This document shows positions 11,083 to 22,900 of a DNA stretch of 64,000 nucleotides, piece by piece. Origin of the DNA: Allomyces arbusculus (taxonomy: Eukaryota; Blastocladiomycota; Blastocladiomycetes; Blastocladiales; Blastocladiaceae); NCBI GenBank assembly GCA_027604705.1, contig JADHYV010000004.1:124001-188000 (forward strand), written 5' to 3'. Numbering within the stretch: the stretch's first letter is position 1; every line of letters begins with the position of its first letter. The translations under genes were made by a program, and so were the position numbers. Under the pieces are notes generated by a model. The model had not been told where the DNA came from. It did no database searches and saw nothing but the letters and a program-made list of their open reading frames with translations.

Positions 11083-11878
11083 ACGCGCTATCGACCATGA
11101 CGGTGCTGCTGCTGATAATGATGCGCGTCAAGCACCCCACACTCCCATTTTGGAGGATGGTGGCGCTCGCGCCGCGTGTTGTTTGGGCCTTTTGGCCGAG
11201 ATTGTTCTTCATTTTTGCGTTTGTGTGTGTGGGCCGCATCCTCGCCCGCCCACATGATCCCGTTTTGATTTTCTTGCGCCGTCTGTGCCGTGCAACGGGC
11301 GGCCGTTTCAACGTCGATGATGAGCTGTCAATTTGATTGCATTTTGATGATTCTTTGCGCACGGAAAAAGGGGCCGGTGGGCGATGATCTTCGTGCTTTT
11401 AGCAGGAGCGGAGGGAGATTTCGCAAGTTGGTTTGCGGGAAGCCTGTGCAAGAATGATGATTAAAGATGAATCGTCAATCACGTTAAAGTGCCGACGTTG
11501 TGTGCGAGCGGTCGCATTTTGGGACACAAAAGCAGCGGGAAACGCAAGACAAAAATGCAGGCGTTGCCGAGAAGTCGAAACACGGCTCGCAGATAGATGT
11601 GCATGCCACCAGGCGCGAAAAACAACGTTGGGTGACCCAGGGGGGCTGTTCTTGTTCCCATTTTGACGTTTCCAACCGGGCCAGGCTCAAGATGCAAAGT
11701 CTTTGGGGTGCAGCTTGGCTTTGAAGAGTGGGTGGACAGGGAGCGTCGTCAAGAAGGCAAGCAGCAGCAGCAGCTGTATTGCATTTCCCAACCAACCGCG
11801 CCTGATGCCTTCCCCCACAGCCGACCAGACCAAAACCAAAGAGACCAAAGAGACAAGCGAAATCGCAATCGAATTTCT
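11083..11878. other. Convergent 3' intergenic region, no gene seen
   Basis: About 800 bp between the SDR stop and the uL2 stop. GT-rich and T-rich tracts near 11210-11230 and 11340-11380 probably belong to the 3' untranslated region of the SDR. Small frames on both strands lack any recognisable domain. Confidence 0.5.
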
Positions 11879-12992
11879 TTACTTGTCGGCGATCTTCTTG
11901 GTACCGCGCAGCAGACCCGTGCGGCGGGCGGCAATAAGACCGACCTTCTTACCGGCGGGCGAGTTGCGCGCGACGGTCGACGCGTGACCAATGTGCTGGT
12001 GGTTACCACCACCGTGCGGATGGTCGACGGGGTTCATGGCCACACCACGCGTCTTGGGCCAGCGGTTGCGCTTGGCCTTGTTCAGGTGGTAGGCACGGCC
12101 GGCCTTGAGCATGGGCTTGTCGATACGACCACCGCCGGCAACGATACCGACCGTAGCACGGCACGACGACTTGACCACCTTCTTGGCGCCCGACGGCAGC
12201 TTGAGGCGCGTCAGACCGTCGTCGTGGTTGTGGCCAATGACCGTGGCGTAGTTGCCCGAGGCACGCGCGAGGGCACCGCGGTCGCCCGCCTTCTCCTCGA
12301 CGTTGCACACGACCGTACCCTCGGGCAGGTTCTCGAGGGGCAGGACGTTGCCGATGGCGAGCGAAGCTGGATTTTCGGGAAAATGACGCTCAAGTCAGAA
12401 AACTGGCCAGAGACACCGCTGAAGCAGTCAGATAAGGACAACGCACCCTTCTTGCCGCAGTAGACAAACTGGCCCGTGTACATGCCCTCCGTGGCAATGA
12501 ACATGGCCTGGCGCAGCTTGTACTTGTAGGGGTCGCGGAAGACGACGCGCGCGAGCGGAGCACCGCGTCCCGGGTCGTGGATGATCTCCTTGATCAAGCC
12601 CTTGATGTAGCCATGGCGCTCGGCGTAGTCGAGCGGGCGCAGCTGCGCGGCACCCTTGCGGTGCTTGGTGTGGGACTTGAAGATGCCACCGGCACCCTTG
12701 CGCTGAGCACGGATAACACGACCTGCGCAAGACAGAGAGTCAGACTCATTTTTCACAGGAAACGAGTGCGACGGAACCACCACCACCAGCCGTTTTTCGG
12801 CGACCACCAGTGCAACGCAGACGTCGAAACGGCGAGTTGAGCGCAAAAAACAGTGCTCCGCGACGGGAACCGCAAAATCACGACGAGACCGCAATGACCG
12901 CCGACACAGTAGTGGGACCGTCACGACCGTTTTCCGTCAAATGGCGAAAAAACGGCCGAAACAGCGCCAAACGAGCAACCGCATTTTCGCAT
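11879..12992 (-). CDS. RPL2: 60S ribosomal protein uL2 (Rpl2/RPL8)
   Basis: The conserved cytosolic uL2 sequence is obvious: [76 protein letters not shown], and the peptidyl-transferase-adjacent [17 protein letters not shown] loop. Exon 3 is 12366-11879 and exon 2 is 12722-12447, with an 80-nt intron between. Exon 1 is tiny; the best candidate is 12992-12980 (MRKC plus one base), joined by a 257-nt intron with GTTGCT donor and GCGCAG acceptor to give MRKCGRVIRAQ. Homologues begin MGRVIR, so this start is tentative. A long first intron is common in fungal ribosomal protein genes. uL2 contacts 23S/25S-type rRNA near the catalytic centre. Confidence 0.93.
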
Positions 12993-13675
12993 AGCATCCG
13001 AGGACGACGTTTCCGCCAAAAGTGCGGCGGTTGGTGACGGATGGACGGTAGTGACGACGGGTGCGTGAGGGTGGCCACGCCGGTCCATCCGTTGCGCCGT
13101 CGGTCGCAAGTCGGCGGTTTCGCAGCGCGCGGTTGTTGCGGTCGTTTGGTCGCTTTCTGGGCGCGGAAGATGTTGCAATCGCCGGTTCGGCCGTGGATCG
13201 TGTTTGCGGTCGCGGTGGTCGCGGCGCGCAAGGTGGTTGCGGTGGTGGTGGTGGTCCGTGTTGCGGGGTCGTTACGAACCCATTGTGACAACAACGAGAT
13301 TCGTTCAGGAGGAGAGGGTACAAGGTCAAGCACGGCAAACAGCAAAGGCCGGCGGTGTGGCGACAGCGATGGCCCTGGCGGCCAACGCACGTGGGTTTGG
13401 TGGCTGGAATGCACTGGTGTCTCCCGTCTCTCGCTGGAGCGCGTTCCTTGTGGTCGGTCCCTTCCGTCCCATTCGGCCGGCCAACTCCCACCACCGCGCG
13501 CTGTGGTCAAGTCGTGCTCGCTCCCTCTGCCCCCGAGCCTCCCGAGCCTCCCTCGCCCTCGCTCCCGCTCTACGCCGGATCTCGACCGCGTGCAGCGCGA
13601 CGCCCGTGCGACTCGGCAAGCACGACCACGACCGCGACCACCGTGTGATTCGCGCAATCCCTGCAAGCTCGCACC
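12993..13675. other. Divergent promoter region, uL2 and Gln-rich gene
   Basis: About 680 bp, GC-rich, between the tentative uL2 start and the Gln-rich protein start. Several overlapping frames translate to Arg/Ser/Pro-rich sequence with no domain and are treated as noise. No TATA box was evident on either side. Confidence 0.45.
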
Positions 13676-16282
13676 ATGGCCGACCCGATCACTCCCACAC
13701 CGCCGACGCAATTTGCCGACGGCGGCTACGCGCGTGTGTCGGTGCCCACCGCTCTACCAGGGCTGCCCGTCACCGGCCTGTCTCTGCCTGTGGCACCCGT
13801 GCCCGCTGCTATGACCGCGACGGGCGTTTTGCTGGCCGTGGGACCGCCGCCGCTCGACCGGGTACGCTCAGCGTGTCTTTGCGCGGGCCGACACCGACCC
13901 GCGCCCTGACTTGCATCTTCGCCGCGCACTCCTGTAGACGCCCTCCAAGGCCTCGTCGCTCGAAGAAGGCGAGATCCGCGACTCCGCACCCGGCACGTCG
14001 ATGCCCACTGTTCGCCCTGCTGATCCTGTACGGCGCTCTCGCCCGTGTTCTGCCATCTGTTTCAGATCACGCGCCTGATCACCCCCACCTCGACTCTTTC
14101 TCCCGCGTAGTCCCCTGCCGGCCTCCCTACCACGACGCGCTCGCTCGCTCCATCGAGTCCGCCGCTCGCCCCCACTGTGCCCGTCGCGTACGCGGTCCCG
14201 CCGCCACCTCCACCTGCCGGGATTCGCGCGACCGCGCCGGCATTCACACCGCCCTCCACACACCGGATCGACCCTGACCGCGCACGACTGCACCACGACC
14301 CGTGGGCGCGCGCCGACGACCACCACCGTGTCGCGAACGTGCCCGGTGGGACGCGGAGTCCCGGCCGCGGCGGTGCGCGCAGTCCCAGCCGTGGGATGAT
14401 GAAGCCACACACCGAGATGCAGATGGCTCCCGCGCAGTGGGCCGCGCACGAGCACCGCGCGTCGTACGAGGCGGCGCACGGCAGTGGTCGGCGGCCGGCA
14501 CCGGCGCCGCACGAGGACTATGCGCGGCAGCAGCAGCAGCAGCAACAACAGCAGGCTGGACATCGGCCGCAGGCACCGCAGGATGTTGCGGCGATGGCGC
14601 AACGTGCCGCTTGGAATCAGCAGCAACAGTCGATGCACCACCAAGACATGGGCGGCCGAGGCGCGCATACGGTGCCGGGCGAGCATCCGGCCGACGTGCA
14701 CGCGCAGCAACAGGCCGCGTGGTACGCGGCGCACGGCGTGCCGATGCCCGTGCACGCGCGCCATCAGCATCAGCAGCAGCAGCAACAGCAGCAGCAGCAC
14801 CAGGACGCGCCGGCAATGTGGGGCGGGGCCGGGTACCCGACGTTCCCGACGGCCGGCGCGCACGGCATCGATCCGCGGCAGCAACTCGCACACGCACAGC
14901 AGCAACAGCAGCACATGCACGCGTACGCGGCCGCGCAACAGCAGATCCCGCAGCACGCCATCCCCGTTCCCGAGGCCATGTACCACGCGCACCAAACGGC
15001 CGCCGCGATCGCTGGTGCCGGCACCGTCCCCACGCAAGACGCGCACTCGGCCGCGGAAATGCAAGTTGCGACGTTGGCACTCGCGCTGCAAAAGGCCATG
15101 GCGCGCGTGCACGAGCTGCAGCGCGAGAACAAGGACCTCAAGGGCAGCCAGGCAGCGATCGTCTCGCTGCAGCAGCAAATGGCGCAACTGCAGATGTCGA
15201 TTGCCAACACTCCACCGACGCCCGATTCCGGGACTACCCCGTCGCGGAACGCGACGGGGTCACCGACAGTCGGCGGTGCCGGGAGTGGGATGGTGCGCAG
15301 CGGCGAGACGCGCAAGTCGCCGCCGCAGACGCCGCGGTCGGCCACGAGTGCGGGGCGCGGCGGCGGTGGAGAGGTGGACACGCGGCAGCAGCCGGCGCGC
15401 AGGGACATGCCCGATCAAGAGACAGGCGGTATCAGTGGGAATGGAGGCGGCGGTGGTCGCGCGCGCCGCAACCGCCGGCAGTCGGACAAGGACCAGGACA
15501 CGGCCACGTGGCACGACCGGCGGCGGTCCGACAAGGATCAGGACGCGTCGTCCGGCTGGCACGACCGTCGCCGGTCCGATAAGGATCAGGACGCGCCGTC
15601 CGGCTGGCACGATCGGCGCAGGTCCGACACGACGGGCGACCGCGTCACGAGACCGCCGTCGTCGATCTCCACGCGCGGTGCGCGGGGTGGTGGCAAGCAG
15701 GGCGACACGCCGGCGCCGCATTCGCGCGCGACGACGGCGGGACGTGCTGGCGGCAAGGGATCGCCGACGGGCACATCGCCCACCGAGGATCGCGCGCCAG
15801 GTGGCCGGAGCCGCGCCAAGAGCGGCGGGAAGCCGGTCAAGCAGCCGGGCGAACGCAAGGGCCGTGCGTGGGGCGAGCCCGACGAAAAGGCCATGGCCGA
15901 GGCGGCCAAGTGGATGGCCTTGGAGACGTCGTCGGCCAGCTCGATCACGGCGGGGGCCGGTGGCCGCAAGCGCACTCCGCCGCGGTCGGGCGACGCGGGC
16001 GGTAAGAGCAAGGATACAACGCCGCCTAAGAGCAAGAAGACGGGCAAAGGCGACATCACTTCGCGGCTCGGGCCGCGGGTCGTGGCTGACTCGGCGGCGG
16101 ACCTGTCTGGGGGCAAGGCTACCGAATTGGTCCGTGCAGAGGGCCCTTCGTCGATGGAGATCAAGGCCGACAAGGGCGCCGCCGACGCGCCGTTGATGGC
16201 CAAGTCCATGGTGCACGCCGACTCGGGTCACGCGCCGGAGCCGCCGCTCGCCACCGCGGTGACGACGACCACGGATCACTGA
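13676..16282 (+). CDS. Gln/His-rich low-complexity protein with coiled coil and 16-residue repeats
   Basis: Three exons: 13676-13861, 13938-14027 and 14111-16282, all joined in phase 0 by 76- and 83-nt introns with GTACGC/GTACGG donors and CTGTAG/GCGTAG acceptors. The product is about 815 residues. Exon 2 encodes SLEEGEIRDSAPG, a charged linear motif. Residues of exon 3 between 14520 and 14990 are poly-Gln and Gln/His/Ala runs coded mostly by CAG. A short coiled coil follows at 15060-15210 (ALQKAMARVHELQREN, then SLQQQMAQLQM). At 15478-15640 a 16-residue unit (RRSDKDQDASSGWHDR) occurs about three times in tandem. The C-terminal third is basic and disordered. I recognise no enzyme domain. Such composition is typical of RNA- or transcription-related scaffold proteins, which here is only inference. 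No homologue recognised. Confidence 0.75.
15478..15640 (+). repeat. In-frame 48-bp tandem repeat, about 3 units
   Basis: Three consecutive 48-bp units inside the Gln-rich gene encode DKDQD-containing 16-residue blocks. The second and third differ by only one residue (SSGWHDR versus PSGWHDR), while the first is shorter and more diverged (TATWHDR). This indicates recent slippage or unequal crossing over that kept the reading frame. Confidence 0.8.
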
Positions 16283-16574
16283 TCTCGTAAATGACGCGGA
16301 GTGGCGAGGTTAATGATATCGTTTTGAGAAACCCGGAGCGACTCCTTTTGGGGCGTGTTCGCGCGCATGTTTCTCGTCCGTGCTGTTGGGCGCGATGGAA
16401 TTTTCACATCTCGATCAAGGACGAATTGGCGCTGGGCATAAATGCATTCCTCTTTTTTGACAGTTACAATCGCTAAGAACGAGACTCTTGTCAATTGCTA
16501 TGTTGTCCACCCGCTCGCAAAAGTTCTTCTCGTTCAATTAGTCCTTCGTCACGTCAGCAGTTCAAACATCCCCT
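16283..16574. other. Convergent 3' intergenic region, AT-richer
   Basis: About 290 bp between two convergent stops, with lower GC content than neighbours. It presumably holds both polyadenylation regions. No gene seen. Confidence 0.5.
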
Positions 16575-19187
16575 CTACCGGGCAACGTTACGCAGATCAG
16601 CCTGGTACCCGACCCCACGGACGGGCGACCGCATCCGGACCATCCCCGCCGGCACCGGGCTTCTCTGTTGCGTGGCCGGCACCTTGAGAGGCTCGCGCGC
16701 ATTCATATCCGCGAGTGCCGCCAACTGCTCCTCGAGTAACTGCCGCTGCGGCGACACCGCGCGCGTGCGCGGCAACCCTGGTCCCTGTGCCAGCCCCGCA
16801 GGTGCTCGCCCACGGCGATCCGCAGTGGCCGGTGGGTACGACGCCGCGGTCGACGGCGAACCGACAGGTGGTATCGCCTGCATCCACGCAGGCGCCGCGT
16901 CGCGCTGGATCCGGTCGAGCAATATCTTGCGCTGCATGGTCGGCGACGGCGGGCGTGCGTACTCGGCGGCGTGTGGTAGGTGACGCGCTTGTTCGGCCAG
17001 CGGCGGGGAGATGCGTGACGACGCGTCGGTGGGGGACGCGATTGAGACGCGGCGTGCCGGTGCTGGCGCGGGAGCTGGTGCCGGCGCTGGAGAGGGGGAG
17101 GTAGAGGGGTATGGAGACGTTGGTGGCTGCACGCGGAGCGGCTCGCGCGTCAGCTGCGGCTTCGGCGGTGGTTGGCGCGGCACGTCCTCAGCGATCGCGG
17201 AAGCAAAAGCAGCAAGAGTGGCCGTGCGCGACGGTGACCGTGACATGCTGGAGAGCCCGACGCGCGATGCGCTGCGCGACAGGGCCGCAGCGAGTCCGCC
17301 CGATGCGGCTGCGTTTTGCAGGCCGGCGAGCGCAAGCGCCGTCGAGACGGTCAGGACCATGGCGGCTGTCACGGACGTGCGGGTATCGGCGACAGCGTGA
17401 GCGGAAATGAGCGCAAAGAGAATGATCGCGGCGTCGACCGAGTCGTGCCAGGTCTGTGCGGAGAAGGTTGGTCAGTCTTCTCCACTAGTTTGCGACGAGC
17501 AAAGAGCAGCACAGAAAGGTAACTCGCACCCAAGACCGCCATGACGGCACCATTTCGCTCACGACATGTCCCGCATCGACCGCAGCGCGCCACCGTGCCC
17601 ATAGGCGAGACACAACCATGTACAGCGCAAGCACCAGGACCGGCGGAGTCCAGCGAGACGAGTGCGCTGCAACAGCCCACGGTGTGACGGCACGCGCCAC
17701 GGTCGCGATCCCACCGCGCGTCGCTTCGAGCAACCCGGAGTTCTGAACCACGGCCACGGCACCAGCACTGCACCAGACGGCCAGAACGCCTGCCGCCAGA
17801 GCAATTTCGCGGTACCCGCGCACGGTGGGCAGAGCTGACGCTGATGCATAGGAGCTGCACGCGAGTACCCGTGCCAGGACTGCGAGCGTCAGGAGCGGTG
17901 CGAGAGAGGTGAGGGTGCCGGGCGTGTCGATCAGGAGCACGCGATAGTTGGACGAGTAGAGCGAGGGCAGGTGGAAAAGGCCGTGCCGCGCGGCGAATGC
18001 GAGGACGTAGACAGGGATGGTCGTCACGAGGAGAGGGACGTGGGTGCGCGCCAGCACTTGCCACGATGGTGCGGGCGTTGCGGCTCTGGCAGCTGCAGCG
18101 ACGGCGGCACGTCGAGGTGCTATTCGCGTCGCCCATACCCATATGCAAAGGAATACCTAGCGAGAGAGAGAGATTGATGACGCCACTATCGGAACCATTG
18201 GGACATGGCGACAGAGCTAATGAAACCTACCAGGGAGAACGTGGTTTGCGCCATGGGCTCCGCCAGCGTCCGGCCGAGCGAGTCCACCCAGTCGGATGGC
18301 CCCACGATCGCTCTGCGAATGGGTTTGGGCGCGAGCACGACCTTGTCGTGGAAAGTCATGGACGGATTGACACACTTGCTGTTCAGGCACAGTTCTACTC
18401 GACAATTGCGAGATTCAATCAGACCAATGAACAACCAGAAAGATTTATCCCCAGAGCGACGACAATGCGGACCTTGGTGCGGATTCGTGGCCGAGTCGGC
18501 GTGATCCCAGCCCGGTGAAGAACCGTGCCCAACGCTGGCCAAAAATGGGTCTGTGCGAGCGAGGATCCGTGAGCTGAAAACATGCACGACCATCTCCATG
18601 TGAGGACAAGAACATTCATCTGACCTCGCTGCGCTTGGAAAAAGGCGTCGGCCACCAAGGCCGGAATTGCGCCGAGAAGATCAAGCCAGTTGTGCGAGGT
18701 CTGATCCGTTGGCATGATTCACCACGGTCTTGCAACTCGTATCGATCGAACGAGTAATGGCGAGAATGACAAGGGTTGCTCGACAGTGTACAACGGTGCG
18801 TGGGTGATGCTGAGCGTTCCGGACAAGAATCCTTGCGGGAGGTACTGCGTCTTGCCCTAGACCGTGGCTGCCGGGTCGATGCGGGGTGGCTTCGACGTAT
18901 TGCAAGAAAAGATTGCAGCAAGTCGCTCCAAGGCCCAGTAACGACCCAACCACGGCGAAGAAGGCGTTAAAGAGACGCGGCGTTAGGCCCAGCGAGTCCA
19001 GAAAACCTCTCAAAGTGATGATAATACACCCGATCACGCGAAAATCACGCAACACATCCCAAATGTGCGAGACGCCTGCTTTTTCTCTCAGTCGTCGTCG
19101 CAGGACCTCCACTTGGCTCCGATCACTTCCACCTGCAGGGCCGGTTGGCTGGGCGCCGGCCAGCTCCTTGCGGTGGAGATGCGCCAT
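16575..19187 (-). CDS. Multipass membrane protein, possibly Ndc1/Cut11-like nucleoporin
   Basis: Several exons. The better-supported ones are about 18380-18246 (LAPKPIRRAIVGPSDW to TTFSL), about 18150-17535 and about 17435-16575. The intron with GTAGGTTTC donor and CTCTCTCTCTCGCTAG acceptor (about 18245-18150) joins TTFSL to VFLCIWVWATR, and another joins SWVR to TWHDSVDAAIILFALI. Upstream exons reaching a Met at 19187 are less certain. At least five hydrophobic spans are visible (for example VIGCIIITLRGFLDSLG, HVPLLVTTIPVYVLAFAA, SLAPLLTLAVLARVLA). The last 250 residues are Pro/Ala/Ser-rich and disordered. Layout (N-terminal membrane spans, then soluble tail) resembles the pore-membrane nucleoporin Ndc1, but no diagnostic motif was seen, so this is a guess. 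Confidence 0.5.
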
Positions 19188-19994
19188 TTAATGGCCACCC
19201 CAAGTCCATCACGCCAGTGTCTTTCCCAAGCACACACAAACCTGACTGTGACCAGGTTTAGCGTGGCGCGAGCCTTTCTCGCCTCCATCGCCTTGGTGCG
19301 AGGCGCACGCTTGCTCGCGCAACGGCGCTCGGCGCGTCCTTTACGCGCACGCCTTCTCATCCCATCCCGCAGGACTTATCGCAGCACATTTTGTCATGAC
19401 AGTCCCGTTGTGCGATGTGCACAGCGGCTAAACTCTACCGAGGCCTGAGATGTTCCAGCATCCTCCCAGTCTGTCGCAAGGTTCGCAGATGAACCAAATA
19501 CCCGTTCGACTGTGGCACAAATGGCATCAGGAGCAACGGCGGCGGGCGACACGAATCGATCAGCCACTTTGCTGAAGGAGACTCGTTGATGCTTCATTGG
19601 TTCGGGTTCGGTCGGAACGCGTCCAACGTTGTTGTCGTGGAGAACGACGTGGAAGACCATCGCTGGTGCTGAGGTGTTGTTCAAGGTTTGATACACGCGT
19701 GCACCACTTTGTCGTCGCGCGCACCGTGCGCCTCCTCGCCGCTTTTGGGCGGAGTTTGGGCGTTGACGCGGCCAATCCCCGGTCGACAATCGGCGTGCGT
19801 GCGGACGTCGGTGGCCGGACCTACAAGAGCTAGCTTCTCCCAATCTCAGGGACCACAAAGCATCTCAACGCGCACGCTTGCACACACACTCTCTCTCGAC
19901 ACGACGCGGTGCTCGCGCGCCTGCCCAGGTCTTTTTGCACAAGCGCTGCTGGCAAACGATTGCTGGACCCGCGGGCCCTTTCAGCAGATTCACC
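19188..19994. other. Divergent intergenic region upstream of ABC transporter
   Basis: About 800 bp between the membrane-protein start (-) and the ABCC start (+). Frames on both strands are short and without domains. No TATA box or repeat recognised. Confidence 0.5.
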
Positions 19995-22900
19995 ATGGGC
20001 CGACAGTTCTGCCAAGGCGGTTTACCGCTGGTCCGTTCGCTGCGGCAATACTTGAAGGGGGCGGGGCGCTTCGATTGATGGGCACGAATTGATCATACGG
20101 TCTGTCGCTGCCGCCAATAGACTGTCACGACGGAGAATGCCGGGCAGATTGATCTCGACCCATGCTTTCAAGACGGCGTGCTCTTGCCGATTGTCGCGCT
20201 CGCCGGCCTCCTGGCATTCGGGAACCGGTTGTGGTTTCTGTTCATGCGACGCAAGAACCTGCCGCTGGGCATGACCCACTCGCATCGCGTCTTGTTCTGG
20301 CTCAAAATGGTACGGAGACTCTTTTCGTTCGTGCTCCGGTTCTGGACGAACAATTGATCAATTTGACTTAACCAACCGCGAAAACGAACCGGAAATAGGT
20401 GCTGAGCGTCGTCAACTTAGTCGCCGCCATTTTCCTCCTCGCGCAAGTCGACCCATCCGAGACCGCGTCCTCAGCCTACTTTGGGTGGATCACAACCACG
20501 CTGGCACTCGCCATTGCAGTCCCGACCCACTTCTTCGGTTCGTCGTTGCTTTTCCCTCACGGTTGATTCCCCACGATCAAGACTGACCTTCTCCACCCGA
20601 AATGCAGAACACTACCGCAGCCGTCGGCCCTCGACGTCGCTATGCACGTTCTACCTCATCCTGATCCTCATCCTCATTGTGCGCTTGCGCACGCTCCTCT
20701 TACGCGACATGCCCGACCTTGTGCACATTCATTCGCGGCCGCTCATCGTAACCGCGCTCGTGCTCCTGGCCGAAAACTCTTCCGGCAAGGCCATCGACCT
20801 GCGCACCGACCCGGCCGTGGCCTACACGGCGGTCCCTGACGCGACAGGCGTGCCTACGCACGAGTCGCCCGAAATGTCGGCATCGTACCTGTCGCGGCTC
20901 GGCCTGTGGTGGGTACACGGCCTGCTGCGCGAGGGGCGCGCCAAGACGCTCGTGCTTGCTGATTGCTGGAGTTTACCGTGGCGGCTACGGTCGCATCCGA
21001 CGGGCGATTTGCTCCAGGCTGCTTGGGACCACCAAGTCGCGACGCGGGGCACCGAGCCGTCGTTTATTCGCGCATTCCTCGCCGTGTTTGCGCCCAAGCT
21101 CGCGGTTGTCAGCGGCACGGCGATCGTCGTGGCGCTCACCGAGTTTGTGAACCCGCTCTTTGTGCAGTACCTGATCAAGCTCGTGCTCGCGCGTGGGACG
21201 AAGGACGAGCGTTCCGTGGCCGAGGGCGTCGTGGTTGCCGTCGCGTACGTGATCGTGTCGGTCCTGGCGGCGTTCTTGGCGGGCCAGAAACAGCACCTCT
21301 CGAACCTCGAGCAACTGCGCGTGCAGAGCGCCGTGCAGCGCGTCGTGTACCACAAGGCATTGCAGCTCCCGAGCCACCGGTCGGTCGACGCCGGCGCAGT
21401 CCTGGCACACGCGCAAGTGGACGCGGCCGGGGTCGCGAGTATCATGACGTCGCTTATTGGATGGCTGCCATCGCCGTTCACGCTCGCGATTGCGCTCTAC
21501 ATGCTGTACCTGCAAATCGGGTGGTCGATGGTTATGGCTGTTGCGGTCATCACGCTGTCGTCACCCGTCGTCGGGTCACTCGGCGGTAAGCTCATGGCGC
21601 TGCGCATGGCGATCATGAAGCAAATCAGCGCACGGACTAAGCTCATGACCGAAACGGTCGGCGCCATGAAGACGTTGCGGCTGTACGGGTGGACGGGTTA
21701 CCTGCGCGACCGCATCTTGGCGATTCGCGACAAGGAGCTGCAGTTGACAATCACGTCGATGCGGTTTAATGCCGCGTCGGTGTCCATGTCCGATATTGTC
21801 CCCTCGCTCGCCATGTTTTTGACATTTGCCGTCTTCGCGCTCACGCAGCCCGCGAATGCGCTCACGTCAGAGCGCGTCTTCGTGGCGCTCGCGCTGTTCA
21901 ACATTGTCGACCAGCACACCAAGATCATGCTTTGGGCATGGACGCCGCTCGTCGATGCCAAGGCCGCCATGGACCGCGTGACTGAGTTTTTGCAGTCACC
22001 CGAGCGCGTCGCGTACGTGGGGCACGACGCCGAGGATCACGAGCACCCCGTCGCGATTGAGATTGACACCGCGCAGTTTGCATTTACCGAGGACAAGCCC
22101 GTCCTGTCGATTGACCAGCTCGCCATCGCGCGCGGGTCCGTCACGGCGGTCGTCGGCAAGATCGGGTCCGGCAAGTCGGCGCTGCTCACAGCAATTCTTG
22201 GCGAAATGGACAAGCTTGAGGGTAGAGTGACGGTACGCGGGTCGGTCGCGTACGTTGCGCAGCAGCCGTGGATCCAGCACGTTTCGATCCGCGACAATAT
22301 CCTGTTTGGTCGCGCGCTCGACCAGGAGCGGTACGACGCGGTCGTGCAGGCTTGCGCACTGACGAGCGACTTTGCCGCACTGCCCAAGGGCGACTTGACG
22401 TTTGTCGGCGAAAAGGGGACCAACTTGTCGGGTGGGCAGCGTGCGCGTGTCGCATGTGCCCGCGCGCTCTACGCGGACAGTGATATTGTGCTCCTTGACG
22501 ACCCGCTGTCGGCCGTTGACGCACACGTCGACCGGCACATGTTTGACGCGTGGTTTGACAAGGAAAAGGGGCTGCTGCGCGGCAAGACGGTTGTACTTGT
22601 CACGCACGCGATGCACCACCTCGACCAGGTCGACCGGGTCTTGGCGTTGAGCAAGGGCAAGATTGTCGAGCAGGGGACGTACGACGAGGTCATGGCGCTG
22701 AACGGCGTTGTGACCGAGCTCGTGGGCGAGGTGATCGCGTCACGCAAGGATAAGGCGAGCGACAAAGTCGCAGAGGCGGCTGCAGACGGGTCGGCCGATA
22801 GAAAGGATGCGGAGAGCGGGGCGGCATCTTCTCCACCCAGCGACGACAGCAACGAGGACGAGAACAAGGAGACCAAGAGTTCGGGCAAGGTCGCGTGGGG

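Noticed and set aside
12720-12746. Alternative uL2 start at the ATG near 12746 (MS-RVIRAQ)
   Set aside because: It would need an intron of about 23 nt, shorter than any credible spliceosomal intron here.
13868-15187. 439-codon - strand frame and overlapping + frames of 426 and 570 codons
   Set aside because: All lie over the CAG-rich exon of the Gln-rich gene; Leu/Val/Arg or Ala/Arg composition follows from repeat reading in other frames.
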